Part shown: piece by piece, positions 63,799 to 64,000 of the stretch
Position numbering within the stretch: the first letter of the stretch is position 1
Layout: every line of letters begins with the position of its first letter
Assembly: GCA_965240325.2 (NCBI GenBank)
Contig: OZ251230.1
Location: 2,108,001-2,172,000, forward strand
Direction of reading: 5' to 3'
DNA: 64,000 nt
Origin: Rebecca billardiae RCC1528
Lineage: Eukaryota; Haptophyta
Made by a program: the position numbers and the translations under genes
Notes under the pieces: model-generated
What the model saw: only the letters and a program-made list of their open reading frames with translations
Database searches by the model: none
Told to the model about the DNA's origin: nothing

Positions 63799-64000
63799 TC
63801 ACTGCCCATTCAGTGTGTTGACGAGCCAGTCGAGCCCATCGTACAGCCCGTCGCCCTTGATGGCCGACGTCTTGAAGATAGCCCACTGCCGGTTTTTCAG
63901 TCCGGCGAGCCCGAGCTGCTCAGCGATCTCTTCTTGCTTGAGGGCATTTGGCAGGTCCTGCTTGTTGGCAAAGACGACCAGCGCAGTGTCCTTGAGCTCC
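63799..64000 (-). CDS. ARL1: ARF-family small GTPase (ARL1-like), C-terminal part
   Basis: Only the last 67 codons lie in the window; the 5' part is beyond its right end. Visible: LKDTALVVFANKQDLPNALK (G4 NKQD), IAEQLGLAGLKNRQWAIFKT, SAIKGDGLYDGLDWLVNTLN (G5 SAIKG), then GQ and stop TGA (63801-63799). The IFKTSA-KG-GL-GLDWL order is that of ARL1/ARF1 rather than ARL3. ARL1 recruits GRIP-domain golgins to the trans-Golgi. No intron within the visible part. P-loop and switch regions cannot be judged. Confidence 0.88.
   Translation of the reverse strand, partial: ELKDTALVVFANKQDLPNALKQEEIAEQLGLAGLKNRQWAIFKTSAIKGDGLYDGLDWLVNTLNGQ

Overview
This window is nuclear DNA of a GC-rich, unicellular, photosynthetic eukaryote, most likely an alga of the haptophyte type; another GC-rich chromist alga cannot be excluded. 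Evidence: spliceosomal introns of about 70-260 bp; eukaryote-only families (DUS3L, SNIP1, SAMHD1, Pelota, PPIL4, KLHDC4, ARF-like GTPases, a DHHC acyltransferase, phospholipid scramblases, a SET/PHD/Tudor chromatin protein); and a protein with plastid thylakoid-lumen targeting features. Coding DNA is extremely GC-rich. Intergenic DNA is AT-richer and full of TA, CA and CT microsatellites and small transposon-like repeats. There is no operon logic and no bacterial, rRNA, tRNA or CRISPR signal.

Layout. 1-6.7 kb: 3' part of a tRNA-dihydrouridine synthase, then two FHA-domain genes facing each other. 6.9-11 kb: two unrecognised genes and a head-to-head repeat pair. 11.4-16.4 kb: a five-exon chromatin gene (zinc ribbon, PHD, two Tudor-knots, SET). 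16.7-17.7 kb: a broken SANT-like fragment. 18.6-24 kb: a membrane protein and a fatty-acid-transport acyl-CoA synthetase sharing a very short promoter, then a type I membrane protein. 24.5-28.5 kb: a long low-complexity protein with repeated RRxS sites. 28.9 kb: a near-perfect foldback. 29.9-33.6 kb: a secreted beta-lactamase-fold protein with two ShKT domains, head-to-head with a RING E3, then an ARF-like GTPase. 34.9-42 kb: a coiled-coil protein, a complete MITE, SAMHD1, and Pelota/PPIL4 back to back. 42-46.5 kb: microsatellites and one Cys-rich gene. 46.6-50.2 kb: an MFS transporter, a small Ser/Arg-rich protein and the lumen protein. 50.5-58.9 kb: a frame-broken ORF region and two scramblase paralogs. 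59.6-64 kb: KLHDC4, a DHHC acyltransferase and the C-terminus of an ARL1-like GTPase.

Functionally this is a housekeeping neighbourhood (tRNA modification, RNA processing, ribosome rescue, dNTP control, lipid activation and scrambling, Golgi/endomembrane trafficking). Many genes lie in tight divergent pairs. Exon structures were inferred by hand from GT-AG sites, frame continuity and family similarity; most multi-exon models close to an exact multiple of three. No database search was run.
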